64,000 bases of DNA from Rhodococcus sp. IEGM 1381 (lineage in GTDB: Bacteria > Actinomycetota > Actinomycetes > Mycobacteriales > Mycobacteriaceae), in contig NZ_JASHKQ010000017.1 in the NCBI RefSeq assembly GCF_030056795.1, forward strand, positions 18,613 through 82,612, in the 5' to 3' direction. The number at the start of each line of letters is the position of its first letter. The first letter of the stretch is position 1. Both the position numbers and the translations under genes were made by a program. The notes under the pieces were generated by a model, which did no database searches, was not told the origin of the DNA, and was given only the letters and a program-made list of their open reading frames with translations. Shown one piece after another: positions 56,138 to 63,975 of the stretch.

Positions 56138-57147
56138 GAATCACTCGAATCTTCGCCACGCTTGCAGCGGCGGTCGTGGCGACCACCGGACTGGCAGGAT
56201 GCTCGGAATCGACCGATCCCGACACCATTCGGTTCGCCCTCGACTGGACCCCGAACACCAATCACACCGGCCTCTACGTTGCTCTGCAAGAAGGTTACTT
56301 CGCCGACGCCGGCTTGAACGTAGAAGTTCTGCCCTACAACAACACTGCAGCGGACACCCTCGTCGATGCCGGAAACGCCGAGTTCGGCATCAGCACACAG
56401 AGTTCGGGGGTGTTCGCCACCTCCGCGGGCGCACAGACCGTATCCGTTCTCGCACCGCTTCAGCATTGGGCGACCGGCATCGGAGTTCGCGCGGATCGAG
56501 ACGACATCCCGAGCCCGAAGGCACTCGACGGCAAGGTCTATGCCGGCTTCGGCGAATCCGGCGAGCAGGCCGGACTCCAGCAGGTCATCAAGAACGACGG
56601 TGGCACAGGCGAATACGAGACCGTCGTCCTGGGAACGTCGGCCTACGAGGCGGTGTATTCGGGTACCGCCGACTTCACCGTCTCCTACTTCGCATGGGAG
56701 GGCATCGAAGCCGAACACAGCGGAACCCCGATGAAGTACTTCGATTACACCGACTACGGATTTCCCGACGCATATGCCCTCACCATCAGTGGCAACGAAC
56801 CCTGGCTCGCTGCCCACCCGGACGAGGCGAAGAAGTTCGTCCAGGCCCTGCAACGCGGGTACCAACTCGCTGCCGACGATCCCGACAGAGCTGCCCAGGA
56901 TCTGATCGACGCCAACCCCGGAACCTTCACCGACGAGTCGCTCGTTTTCGAGAGCCAGGAAATGCTCGCGGCGAAGTACATGAAGGATGGCTCCGGCGAG
57001 GTCGGAAGACAGAGCCTCGACAAATGGACGGCGTACTCGAAGTTCCTGTACGAGAGCGGCGTACTGGCCGATCAGAACGGTGCCCCTCTGACGACCGAGC
57101 CGGACTGGTCGACCTACTTCACCAATGACTATCTCGGCGATCGATAA
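56134..57147 (+). CDS. thiY: ThiY-like pyrimidine substrate-binding lipoprotein
   Basis: The 337-aa protein has a lipoprotein signal peptide with lipobox LAGC (Cys 23). The mature N-terminus IRFALDWTPNTNHTGLYVALQEGYFADAGLNVEVLPYNN is the NMT1/ThiY hallmark, including the WTPNTNHTG ligand loop. It should bind formylaminopyrimidine or HMP precursors for TenA. It overlaps tenA by 4 bp and the permease gene by 23 bp. Confidence 0.93.
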   Translation: MRITRIFATLAAAVVATTGLAGCSESTDPDTIRFALDWTPNTNHTGLYVALQEGYFADAGLNVEVLPYNNTAADTLVDAGNAEFGISTQSSGVFATSAGAQTVSVLAPLQHWATGIGVRADRDDIPSPKALDGKVYAGFGESGEQAGLQQVIKNDGGTGEYETVVLGTSAYEAVYSGTADFTVSYFAWEGIEAEHSGTPMKYFDYTDYGFPDAYALTISGNEPWLAAHPDEAKKFVQALQRGYQLAADDPDRAAQDLIDANPGTFTDESLVFESQEMLAAKYMKDGSGEVGRQSLDKWTAYSKFLYESGVLADQNGAPLTTEPDWSTYFTNDYLGDR

Positions 57148-57961
57148 GCCGGCCACCGCAGAGCGAGACACGTTCTCGTTCAGCGGAATCCGAGCCTCGG
57201 TCCGCTGGGCATGGCCCGCGGTCACCGTCGTCGCCGCGCTGATAGCCGTCTGGCAGGTCTACGTCCAGATCAGCGGAATCCGCCCACAGGTGCTGCCATC
57301 GCCCGGTCGCGTAGTCGTACAAGGTTGGGCGCAACGTGATGCGATCGCCGAGAACGCGGCTGCGACTCTGCAGGTGACAATCGTCGGTTTCGCGGTCTCT
57401 TCGGTCCTCGCCTGGCTCCTGGCCGTTGCGGTGGATTTCTCGCCGTGGCTCCGGCGCGCGTTCGTGCCGCTCTTCGTCGTGTCGCAGACACTGCCGATCA
57501 TTGCGATCGCACCGTTGCTGATCATCTGGTTCGGCTTCGGTCTGCTGCCCAAGGTTTTGGTGATCGCTCTGGCCACGTTCTTCCCGATGGCGATCGGGCT
57601 CATCGAGGGCTTCGCAGCAGCCGATCGCGATGCGCGATCTCTTCTCGCCAGCATGGGAGCCTCACGCTGGCAACAGTTTCGATACGTACGGCTACCGTCC
57701 GCTCTCCCTCGGTTCTTCACCTCACTGCGCATCGGGATCACCTACGCCGTCGTCGGGGCGATCTTCGCCGAATACGCCGGAGCCAGTGCAGGGCTCGGCA
57801 TCTACATGAGCCAACAGAAGAACTCGTTCCGAACCGATCTGGTCCTTGCCGCAGTCGCGGTCACGGCCATGATCAGTGTGATCCTCTTCGTCTCTACATT
57901 CGTGATGGAGCGATTGGTTGTCCCGTGGGCACGCCAAGGTTCGGCGGGACCACATGTCTGA
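57125..57961 (+). CDS. thiX: ThiX-like ABC transporter permease
   Basis: The 278-aa membrane protein has about six transmembrane helices and an EAA loop around IEGFAAADRDARSLLASMGASRWQQFRYVRLPSALPRFFTSLR. The ATG at 57125 lies inside the end of the thiY gene, and the N-terminal 30 residues are cytoplasmic. It forms the channel for the pyrimidine importer with ThiY and ThiZ. It overlaps the ATPase gene by 8 bp. Confidence 0.92.
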   Translation: MTISAIDKPATAERDTFSFSGIRASVRWAWPAVTVVAALIAVWQVYVQISGIRPQVLPSPGRVVVQGWAQRDAIAENAAATLQVTIVGFAVSSVLAWLLAVAVDFSPWLRRAFVPLFVVSQTLPIIAIAPLLIIWFGFGLLPKVLVIALATFFPMAIGLIEGFAAADRDARSLLASMGASRWQQFRYVRLPSALPRFFTSLRIGITYAVVGAIFAEYAGASAGLGIYMSQQKNSFRTDLVLAAVAVTAMISVILFVSTFVMERLVVPWARQGSAGPHV

Positions 57962-58694
57962 CCCCACCACTTCGGACAACTGCATCGACGTTCGCGAACT
58001 GACCAAATCGTTCGGCGACAAGCTTGTGCTCGACGGCGTTTCGTTCGGTGTCCAGCCCGGTGAGTTCGTCTCGATCATCGGACCGAGTGGATCCGGCAAG
58101 AGCACGGTGTTCAACATGCTGGCCGCGCTCGACCGACCCGATTCCGGCACTGTCGACGTACCTCCGTGTGCCTACATGCCGCAGAAGGATCTTCTGTTTC
58201 CCTGGCGGTCCGTGCTGGACAACACGACTCTCGGACTCGAAGTGCAGGGGGTCGCAAAGAAAGAAGCGCGGGCGCGGGCGCGGGAACTGTTCCCGGTGTT
58301 CGGCCTCGACGGATACGAGTCGGCCAGGCCGTCCGAGCTCTCCGGCGGCATGCGCCAGCGAGCGGCGCTACTGCGCACAGTGGTGCAGGGTCGGTCGGTG
58401 CTGCTGCTCGACGAGCCGTTCGGAGCGCTGGACTCGTTGACCCGCAGCGACATGCAGGCCTGGTTGCAACAGGTCTGGTCGGAGTTTCGATGGACGGTGC
58501 TGATGATCACGCACGACATCCGCGAGGCGGTCTACCTCTCCGATCGTGTCGTCGTCCTCTCCCCCAGGCCGGCCCATGTTCGACGTCAGGTCGAGGTGCC
58601 CCTGCCCCGCCCACGCGGACTCGACATCGTGACGACACCTCAGTTCGCTGCGGTCGAGAAACAGCTGATGGATGTTCTGCTGAGCGCGCCGTGA
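57954..58694 (+). CDS. thiZ: ThiZ-like ABC transporter ATPase
   Basis: The 246-aa ATPase contains Walker A GPSGSGKSTVF, the Q-loop MPQKDLLFPWRSV, the signature LSGGMRQRAALLRTV, Walker B VLLLDEPFGALD and the switch histidine ITHDIREAVYLSD. It has the compact form of ThiZ/SsuB-type proteins. The ATG at 57954 overlaps thiX by 8 bp. It ends the riboswitch-controlled operon and converges on the LCP gene, with 32 bp between stops. Confidence 0.93.
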   Translation: MSDPTTSDNCIDVRELTKSFGDKLVLDGVSFGVQPGEFVSIIGPSGSGKSTVFNMLAALDRPDSGTVDVPPCAYMPQKDLLFPWRSVLDNTTLGLEVQGVAKKEARARARELFPVFGLDGYESARPSELSGGMRQRAALLRTVVQGRSVLLLDEPFGALDSLTRSDMQAWLQQVWSEFRWTVLMITHDIREAVYLSDRVVVLSPRPAHVRRQVEVPLPRPRGLDIVTTPQFAAVEKQLMDVLLSAP

Positions 58695-58710
58695 CCTGCC
58701 CGGCGGGTGT

Positions 58711-58742
58711 TCAGTCGACGCAGGGCTCAGTCGACGCAAGGA
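58711..58742. repeat. 16-bp tandem duplication at the LCP gene 3' end
   Basis: TCAGTCGACGCAGGGC (58711-58726) is followed directly by TCAGTCGACGCAAGGA (58727-58742). The second copy contains the LCP stop codon and last codons; the first is an out-of-frame duplicate just beyond the stop. It looks like a local replication slip with two later substitutions. Confidence 0.7.
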
Positions 58743-59995
58743 ATGCCGCCGTCGCTGTGGACGCCTTGGTCGGGTGCCACGGGTAGATCCGGATCCGGTG
58801 CAGGGACCTCGACCGGCGGCGCACTGGTCGGCGTGGGTACCGCTGTGATCGACGGTGCGGGCAGCGGTGCATTGCCGATCAACTGCGCGGTCTCGGCCCT
58901 GATGGCGTCGACGTCGACGAGATTGACGTCCTGACCGTCGATCGTGTCGTAGCCCATGATCGGCAGCGTGTAGAAGTCGATGTCGCCTTGCATGACTGCA
59001 CCGGCCTGCCCGGCGAGCGTCATCGGATCCAACGACGCATCGATGACGATGTCGTTCTTGGTTCCCGCCACCAGCGCTCGTAGTTCACCGATGTTCGCGA
59101 GAACACCGGAGGAGCTGAGCTTGGCCATCACCCCGGCAACAAAAGCCTGCTGCCGTTTGGTTCGATCGAGATCACCGTTGTCGAGGCCGTGACGTTGCCG
59201 TACGAAGGACAGCGCCTGCGAGGCGCTCAGCTCTTGAGCGCCGGCTGGAAAGTTCGCCCCCGAATAACTGTCGTCGACTGGATTGTTCAAGCACACCTGG
59301 ATGGGGCCGACGGCCGTCGCCACGTCGTAGAAGCCCAGGAGGTTCACTTCGGCAAAATGGTCGATCGGCACGTCGAGCAGGTCACGAACCGCAGTCAACG
59401 TCGATCGCCGGCCCGCCTCTCTCGCTCGCCGTTCACGCTCGGCCGGATCGGTGACGCCCTCGTCGAGCAACTCCGTATCGGCGTCGGCCTTGGCAAGGCC
59501 GTACGCCTCCTTGATCTTTCGCTTGCCGTACCCGGGTACGTCGACGTAGTCGTCACGAGGTATAGACAACGCGGTCGCACGTCCACCATCGGCCGGAAGA
59601 TGAACCAGCAACAGCGTATTGGTGTTGTAGCCGCCGACATCGCTGTCTCCCGCGTGCAGTTCATCGGTGACGAACTCGGCGGGCAGGTCGTTTCCGTCCA
59701 TGTCCTTGCGACTGTCGAGGCCGATCAGCAGGATGTTGGTGTCCTGGCCATTGCCGCTCGGATCGTTGTTCGCGATACCGTCGAGAGCGTCGGAGGTGGT
59801 CAGTCCGGTGGTCGCCTCTCGGTAGATCGCGAATCCGATGCCGCTCACCGCAACCGAGGCAACCGCAGCAGTGGCAACGACGACCCGTCCGATCCGAAGC
59901 GCGAGGCCACGATGACGCGACGCTGTGTGGATACGATGCCGACCCGATCCGCGGTTGCCGCGGGTGGTGTCGTTGCCTGGGCCGTTCGGTAGCAC
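58727..59995 (-). CDS. LCP (LytR-CpsA-Psr) family cell-wall ligase
   Basis: The 422-aa protein has a basic cytoplasmic tail, one transmembrane helix (about residues 35-57) and the extracellular LCP domain (about 85-310). The LCP motifs are TNILLIGLDSRKD, TALSIPRDDYVDVPGYGKRKIKEAYGLA with the pyrophosphate-binding arginines, and LSFVRQRHGLDNGDLDRTKRQQAF. A Pro-rich C-terminal tail follows. LCP proteins transfer polymers such as arabinogalactan to peptidoglycan. The linked neighbour genes do not help to assign a polymer. Confidence 0.93.
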   Translation of the reverse strand: MLPNGPGNDTTRGNRGSGRHRIHTASRHRGLALRIGRVVVATAAVASVAVSGIGFAIYREATTGLTTSDALDGIANNDPSGNGQDTNILLIGLDSRKDMDGNDLPAEFVTDELHAGDSDVGGYNTNTLLLVHLPADGGRATALSIPRDDYVDVPGYGKRKIKEAYGLAKADADTELLDEGVTDPAERERRAREAGRRSTLTAVRDLLDVPIDHFAEVNLLGFYDVATAVGPIQVCLNNPVDDSYSGANFPAGAQELSASQALSFVRQRHGLDNGDLDRTKRQQAFVAGVMAKLSSSGVLANIGELRALVAGTKNDIVIDASLDPMTLAGQAGAVMQGDIDFYTLPIMGYDTIDGQDVNLVDVDAIRAETAQLIGNAPLPAPSITAVPTPTSAPPVEVPAPDPDLPVAPDQGVHSDGGIPCVD

Positions 59996-60015
59996 CTCGC
60001 CAGGCTACTCGGGTC

Positions 60016-60672
60016 TCACCTGCGCAATGCCCCGCCCAATTGCAGAGCAAGTTCATCGATGGCGGCATACGCGGCCTCGAGATTGGCTTGCGCCTGCGGA
60101 ATCCGGGGTGCCAGCGCCGGCACCCGTGCGGCAAGCGTCAGATCGATCGGGACGAAGTGGACGTCCATCCCGAGCGCGACCCCGAGGACCTGCCGCAACT
60201 GGGCCGTAGTGTGGTCGGCCGACGCACCGTCGGTACCGGGGGTGTAGTCGTTGCCGCGGCTGGTCACCACAACTGCAGGTTTGCCGACGAGGGGTGCCGT
60301 ATCGCCGTCGAACGGGACGGTGATTCCGGGAACGTGCACGTAGTCGATCCACGCCTTCAACGTCGACGGGATCGACCAGTTGTACATCGGTGCGCCGACG
60401 AGCACAACGTCCGCCGAGATCAGTTCTTCGATCAGTTCGATCTGCAGCGCCTCGGCGGATGCCTCCACATTTTCGTCGGCAGTGCGCAAGTGGGGTGCCC
60501 AGTGCAGCGCAGAAGTGGGGAGGTGCGGCAGCGGATTCAAGTGCAGGTCTCGATGGATCACGGAGTGGTCGGTGCCGATCGAATGCCAGCCGTCCGAGAA
60601 GCGGGACGTCACCTGACGGCTGATCGAACGAACCATGTCGGCGGACGAATCGAGATGCAACAACTGCGGCAC
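60016..60672 (-). CDS. FMN-dependent NADH-azoreductase / NAD(P)H quinone reductase
   Basis: The 218-aa flavodoxin-like protein begins PQLLHLDSSADMVRSISRQVTSRF, the AzoR N-terminal phosphate loop, and contains the FMN-binding motif VLVGAPMYNWSIPSTLKAWIDYV (about residues 91-113) and VVTSRGNDYTPGTD. It is expected to be a homodimer that reduces quinones or azo compounds. It is transcribed in the same direction as the LCP gene, 20 bp upstream of it. Confidence 0.92.
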   Translation of the reverse strand: MPQLLHLDSSADMVRSISRQVTSRFSDGWHSIGTDHSVIHRDLHLNPLPHLPTSALHWAPHLRTADENVEASAEALQIELIEELISADVVLVGAPMYNWSIPSTLKAWIDYVHVPGITVPFDGDTAPLVGKPAVVVTSRGNDYTPGTDGASADHTTAQLRQVLGVALGMDVHFVPIDLTLAARVPALAPRIPQAQANLEAAYAAIDELALQLGGALRR

Positions 60673-60737
60673 TGAGACACTCCTTGCGAGTCGGGTGCCT
60701 CGACCCTATGCGTACTGTCCACTTCTATCCTGGTCGA

Positions 60738-61100
60738 ATGGACTTCCGATTCGTCATGCCCGCTCTCGCCTCGCGCTCGGCCACACAACTCGCGGCAGTC
60801 GTACACAAGCGGACCGGCACGGACGTCGATGTCAGAATCGGAGATTCGGCGGTGCCACTCGACGACGCGGCACGCGGTGCTGTGCTCGAACTCCTCACCC
60901 AGCTGGCCACCGGCCGAGCAGTGGCAATCGGAACGGTGGACGAGCTACTCACGACCTCGCAGGCTGCGGCGGTACTCGGGGTCTCCGACACCTATGTCAG
61001 ACGGTTGGCCGATGCGGGCGATCTACCTATCGAGATGCGTGGAACCCATCGACGATTCAGGCTCGAAGATCTACTGCGGCAGCGCGATCGGTTCCGGTGA
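60738..61100 (+). CDS. Excisionase/MerR-type helix-turn-helix protein, orphan antitoxin-like
   Basis: The 120-aa protein has an N-terminal helical segment and a C-terminal HTH of the excisionase type, LLTTSQAAAVLGVSDTYVRRLADAGDLPIEMRGTHRRFRLEDLLRQRD (about residues 74-118). Similar two-part proteins usually precede a PIN-domain toxin gene; here the next gene is on the other strand and is not PIN-like. ATGs at 60708 or 60753 are alternative starts. It could be an orphan antitoxin or a small regulator. Confidence 0.75.
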   Translation: MDFRFVMPALASRSATQLAAVVHKRTGTDVDVRIGDSAVPLDDAARGAVLELLTQLATGRAVAIGTVDELLTTSQAAAVLGVSDTYVRRLADAGDLPIEMRGTHRRFRLEDLLRQRDRFR

Positions 61101-61115
61101 CATCGCCGTGAATCG

Positions 61116-61436
61116 TTACCCGGCCTCACGCTCGATGTGCTCGGACTGGACGGTCATCAGATCACGAAACGCCTGCCCGGCGGCCATCCACAGTTGTTCG
61201 GAGTCGATGTAGTCGACTCCGCGGATCTCGACGTCACCCAGGTACGCACCGACGTCCACCGACAACATTCCGATGACGGAAGACACATCGGCGTCGAGGT
61301 ACGCGGATTGAATATTCTGCAGATCGCGAAACTGGGCCGAGAAGAACTCGGCCGGGATTCTCCGATCGACGAATTGCGCGATGAGGAACACGAAACGAGA
61401 CGCGTGGGCTGAGCCTGACCGGTAGGAATGCTCCAT
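61116..61436 (-). CDS. Small protein of unknown function
   Basis: The 106-aa product (MEHSYRSGSAHASRFVFLIAQFVDRRIPAEFF) has no recognised domain, no signal peptide and a mixed helical pattern ending EHIEREAG. The ATG at 61436 is supported by a GGAGAGG ribosome site 7 nt upstream; the start at 61475 lacks one. It converges with the HTH gene. A sequence close to the SOS-box consensus lies 91-106 bp upstream of its start. The 61437-61665 interval between it and the next gene contains no other feature I can support. Confidence 0.7.
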   Translation of the reverse strand: MEHSYRSGSAHASRFVFLIAQFVDRRIPAEFFSAQFRDLQNIQSAYLDADVSSVIGMLSVDVGAYLGDVEIRGVDYIDSEQLWMAAGQAFRDLMTVQSEHIEREAG

Positions 61437-61526
61437 GGTGAAACCTCTCCCCACGGTCGACAGCACCCCTCGCACTGTCGACCGTTGAGCTCGCTGATAC
61501 TCGAACTTCGATGTACGAACGAACTC

Positions 61527-61542
61527 TCGAACATCGATTCGA
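61527..61542. promoter_or_regulatory. SOS-box-like palindrome
   Basis: TCGAACATCGATTCGA matches the mycobacterial LexA operator TCGAAC-N4-GTTCGA with one mismatch. It lies upstream of the minus-strand small gene at 61116-61436 in an AT-richer interval with further CGAAC half-sites. LexA binding is inference. Confidence 0.4.
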
Positions 61543-61665
61543 CCCAGTGGCTAAAACAGGGAGCTCGTCCTACCAGCGCTACGTTAATCCGACCCTTGGC
61601 CCGTTTATGGCTGATAGAACAATTTGGTGAGGAATCACAACAAAGCCTGTCCGGCCTGCCGTTCT

Positions 61666-62436
61666 TTACTGAAACGATCCCAGCGGAGCGCGATCGGGAG
61701 TGTCCAGTTGCCAGAACTGCCAACCGTCGCGCTCTTCGACATCCCCGCTGATATGGGTGGCGACGGCACTCGCGGCGACCGACGGGTTGTCGAACCGTCG
61801 ACCCTCCATCGGTCCGGCAGTGATCTCCAGTCGTTGAGTCTCGGGGTCGTAGCGGCCGCTCAGCCGGTAGCCCTCGCAATCGGCAACGACTCGCACACGG
61901 TTGTCGACAACTTCTTCCTCCACGGCAGCCTTGGCCGACTTGCGGGGCACCTTCACCCGTGGGGTACGAACCCATGTCTGCTCGGGACCGACATCGAGCG
62001 TGGTGTCCAACGTGGAGCTCAGCCCCAACAAGTCCCACCGCTCACTGCCATGCGCCACCCGGTCCACCGCGATTGCGTGATGCCCAGTTCTGGTGCGGAG
62101 AGGCGAATCCTGAACCCACAGATCGACTTCTCCGCGAATATCGGTAGCCATCTCTTCCGAGGACACCATGTAGAAGCGCGGCTCTTCGTTCGCAAGGTCG
62201 ACGAACACCCAATACGACGATCCGGTGTCGTCGCTCTCGAGTGACTCGTCTTGCCTTCGAGCCTTCCAGTCCCCGGTCACCTTCGATCGCACTCGAACGA
62301 TGCACGAGGACTTCCCGTCCATCGACCAGACCTGCACGGGGTTACGGCGAGACGTAGTCAGCCGCTCCGCGCGTCCGCCGCGCTGCGCGACGGTTCGAAT
62401 GAATGCCTTGATTCCCCGGTCGGATGTGTCTTCCAC
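61666..62436 (-). CDS. Two-part protein of unknown function
   Basis: I do not recognise a named family with confidence. The N-terminal part (about residues 1-135) contains VRVRSKVTGDWKARR, SSYWVFVDLANEEPRFYMVSSEEM and TRTGHHAIAVDRVAHGSERWDLLGL, a pattern I associate with uncharacterised nuclease-like or DNA-repair-associated bacterial proteins. The C-terminal part (about 190-256) ends GRYDPETQRLEITAGPMEGRRFDNPSVAASAVATHISG, which recalls small DUF4357/RAMA-like modules. Both links are weak. No signal peptide or membrane helix is seen. The gene is separate from its neighbours by 186-229 bp. Confidence 0.65.
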   Translation of the reverse strand: MEDTSDRGIKAFIRTVAQRGGRAERLTTSRRNPVQVWSMDGKSSCIVRVRSKVTGDWKARRQDESLESDDTGSSYWVFVDLANEEPRFYMVSSEEMATDIRGEVDLWVQDSPLRTRTGHHAIAVDRVAHGSERWDLLGLSSTLDTTLDVGPEQTWVRTPRVKVPRKSAKAAVEEEVVDNRVRVVADCEGYRLSGRYDPETQRLEITAGPMEGRRFDNPSVAASAVATHISGDVEERDGWQFWQLDTPDRAPLGSFQ

Positions 62437-62622
62437 GGATTGCCACCTTCAGCCTCGAGAGCGCCCCGTACTTATGAAGAGCGGTGTTGCGACGGGTGGC
62501 GCTTGCACGACTCGGTTTACCTCACCCTACTGCTTCGACCCACGCTCGAGTAACCGCCGAAGACCCCGTCGGACGGGTGCCGGTTACCGTGAGCAGAGCG
62601 AACTCGGCCAGGAGGTACCACC

Positions 62623-62907
62623 ATGCAGGTGAAGATCACCCATGACAGTGCGGACAACCGGTTCGAGATCCACGTCGACTCTCAGCTGGCCGGCTACTCG
62701 GACTACATCGAATCCGACGGCGTCAGAACCTTCCATCACACCGTCACGCTTCCTCGATTTCGTGGCCGAGGACTCGCAGCCACACTCACCGAGCACGCAC
62801 TCGACGACACCAGCACGCAGGGACTCCGGGTGGTCCCTGCGTGCTGGTTCGTTCGCGACTTCATCGCGGCGGCGGGCGATCGCTATTCCGATCTGGTCGA
62901 GCAATGA
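62623..62907 (+). CDS. Small GNAT-fold N-acetyltransferase (YidJ-type)
   Basis: The 94-aa protein is the short one-domain GCN5-like acetyltransferase (Pfam Acetyltransf_CG group). The acetyl-CoA pyrophosphate loop is VTLPRFRGRGLAATLTEHALDD (about residues 41-62), and the final strand has RVVPACWFVRDFI. The substrate is unknown. A GGAGGTACCACC ribosome region precedes the ATG. It faces the small unknown gene at 62911, with only 3 bp between stops. Confidence 0.9.
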   Translation: MQVKITHDSADNRFEIHVDSQLAGYSDYIESDGVRTFHHTVTLPRFRGRGLAATLTEHALDDTSTQGLRVVPACWFVRDFIAAAGDRYSDLVEQ

Positions 62908-62910
62908 GCC

Positions 62911-63135
62911 TCAGCTCATGGACGACGACGTCCCGATGCGGAAGTTGGACTCGGACGTCGGACTATCACTGTCGTTGGATACCCCATCGTCGACAACCCC
63001 AACTTCTTGCGAGTTTCTTTCGCTAGCAGGCTGTTTCGCTGCCCTTTCTGCCGAGACCCGAAGCCGTTCGTAGTTCCGGACACCACGCTCGACGCGTTGT
63101 CGATGTTCGTTCAAGATCTGTTCGTAGTGGTACAT
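62911..63135 (-). CDS. Small hypothetical protein
   Basis: A 74-aa frame starts at the ATG 63135, which has a GGAG ribosome site 5 nt upstream. The N-terminal half (MYHYEQILNEHRQRVERGVRNYERLRVSAERAAKQ) is a charged amphipathic helix; the C-terminal half is Ser/Asp-rich and probably disordered. It is judged probably real because of the ribosome site, the helical pattern and the tight convergent fit with the acetyltransferase gene. No homologue is recognised. Confidence 0.5.
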   Translation of the reverse strand: MYHYEQILNEHRQRVERGVRNYERLRVSAERAAKQPASERNSQEVGVVDDGVSNDSDSPTSESNFRIGTSSSMS

Positions 63136-63975
63136 CTGTTCTCCTACAACAAGTATGGATGCCGAAGACAGCGATGTGCTGCGCGGCGAGGAACTCGAAG
63201 GGTGCCACATCACCTTCGGACCGAAGCTCTACTCAGAGAGCATGATTGGCAATAACCGTAAACCGAGCGCAGACGACTCGTCGGCTTGCGTACTTCGATT
63301 CTGCTGCCATTGTCCACCTCCACGGTCTCTGCGATGTGCCTGTGCCTTGATCATGCACGGCCTGACCCGCGAACTCCAACGAATTAATTCATCCAAGAGC
63401 GAGGACGGGGGTGTGGCCTCGAATTTGATTGCACGATAGATGATTTCGAGTGGAACTACAGGTCCGGGTGCACTCAGCCCTACGATCGATGCTGACAGCG
63501 TGCGATCGGAGCACTGGAGGCTTCGACGCTGGTGAACGCACAGCCGTCGGATTCAACGTGTGTAAGCGGTCGCAACTGCATTTGCGCATGCGTGTCAGGT
63601 GAGCGGTCGGGGTGCGACAGTGCGTGCGGCCGGCGAATGCGCGACGTTCGTGGGGTGCGGAATCCCGACGCCGTCAGCGGTGCGGACCGAAGCGGTGTCT
63701 GTCGTGTGTGCAGACGCGTGCGGCGGTGTACAGAACGCCCAGGGAACGACCGGTTGATCTCCGCGCTGCGTATGGCAAATGCGAGCGCGCTTGTCAGATG
63801 CGCGGAGATTGGTCAGCGGTCGGGGTACGAATACGCGAGCGTATGGCGAATGCGCGCGCGTTCGCCATGTACGCGGAGGACTGCTGCTTCCGGAGTCGAT
63901 TGCCGCGGTGTTCGCTGATACGAACCCGAGTGTGCGCGGGTGTGCTTGTGGGGGTGGTGGTTTCGAAATGCAGAA
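63136..63975. other. Region without a convincing gene, with repeats and hairpins
   Basis: No reading frame here has the codon bias of the neighbouring genes; the longest plus-strand frame (63532-63918) is Cys/Arg-rich and unlikely to be coding. The second half contains short direct repeats (AGCGGTCGGGGT at 63602-63613 and 63815-63826) and a 20-bp near-repeat starting GTATGGC at 63770 and 63841. Its hairpins have arms ATCTCCGCGC (63757-63766) with GCGCGGAGAT (63800-63809), and ATGGCGAA (63843-63850) with TTCGCCAT (63861-63868). It may be a structured non-coding RNA or a decayed region. Confidence 0.5.

Noticed and set aside
63155..63439. 94-codon plus-strand frame starting MDAEDSDVL
   Set aside because: No ribosome site, mixed composition and no recognisable domain; it begins inside the promoter area of the opposite-strand small gene. 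It cannot be supported.
63532..63918. 128-codon Cys/Arg-rich frame near the right edge
   Set aside because: Composition is unlike real proteins here; it overlaps repeats and hairpins and has no ribosome site. Treated as non-coding.
63540..63970. CRISPR array
   Set aside because: The repeats are few, degenerate, irregularly spaced and not separated by uniform spacers, and no cas gene is present.
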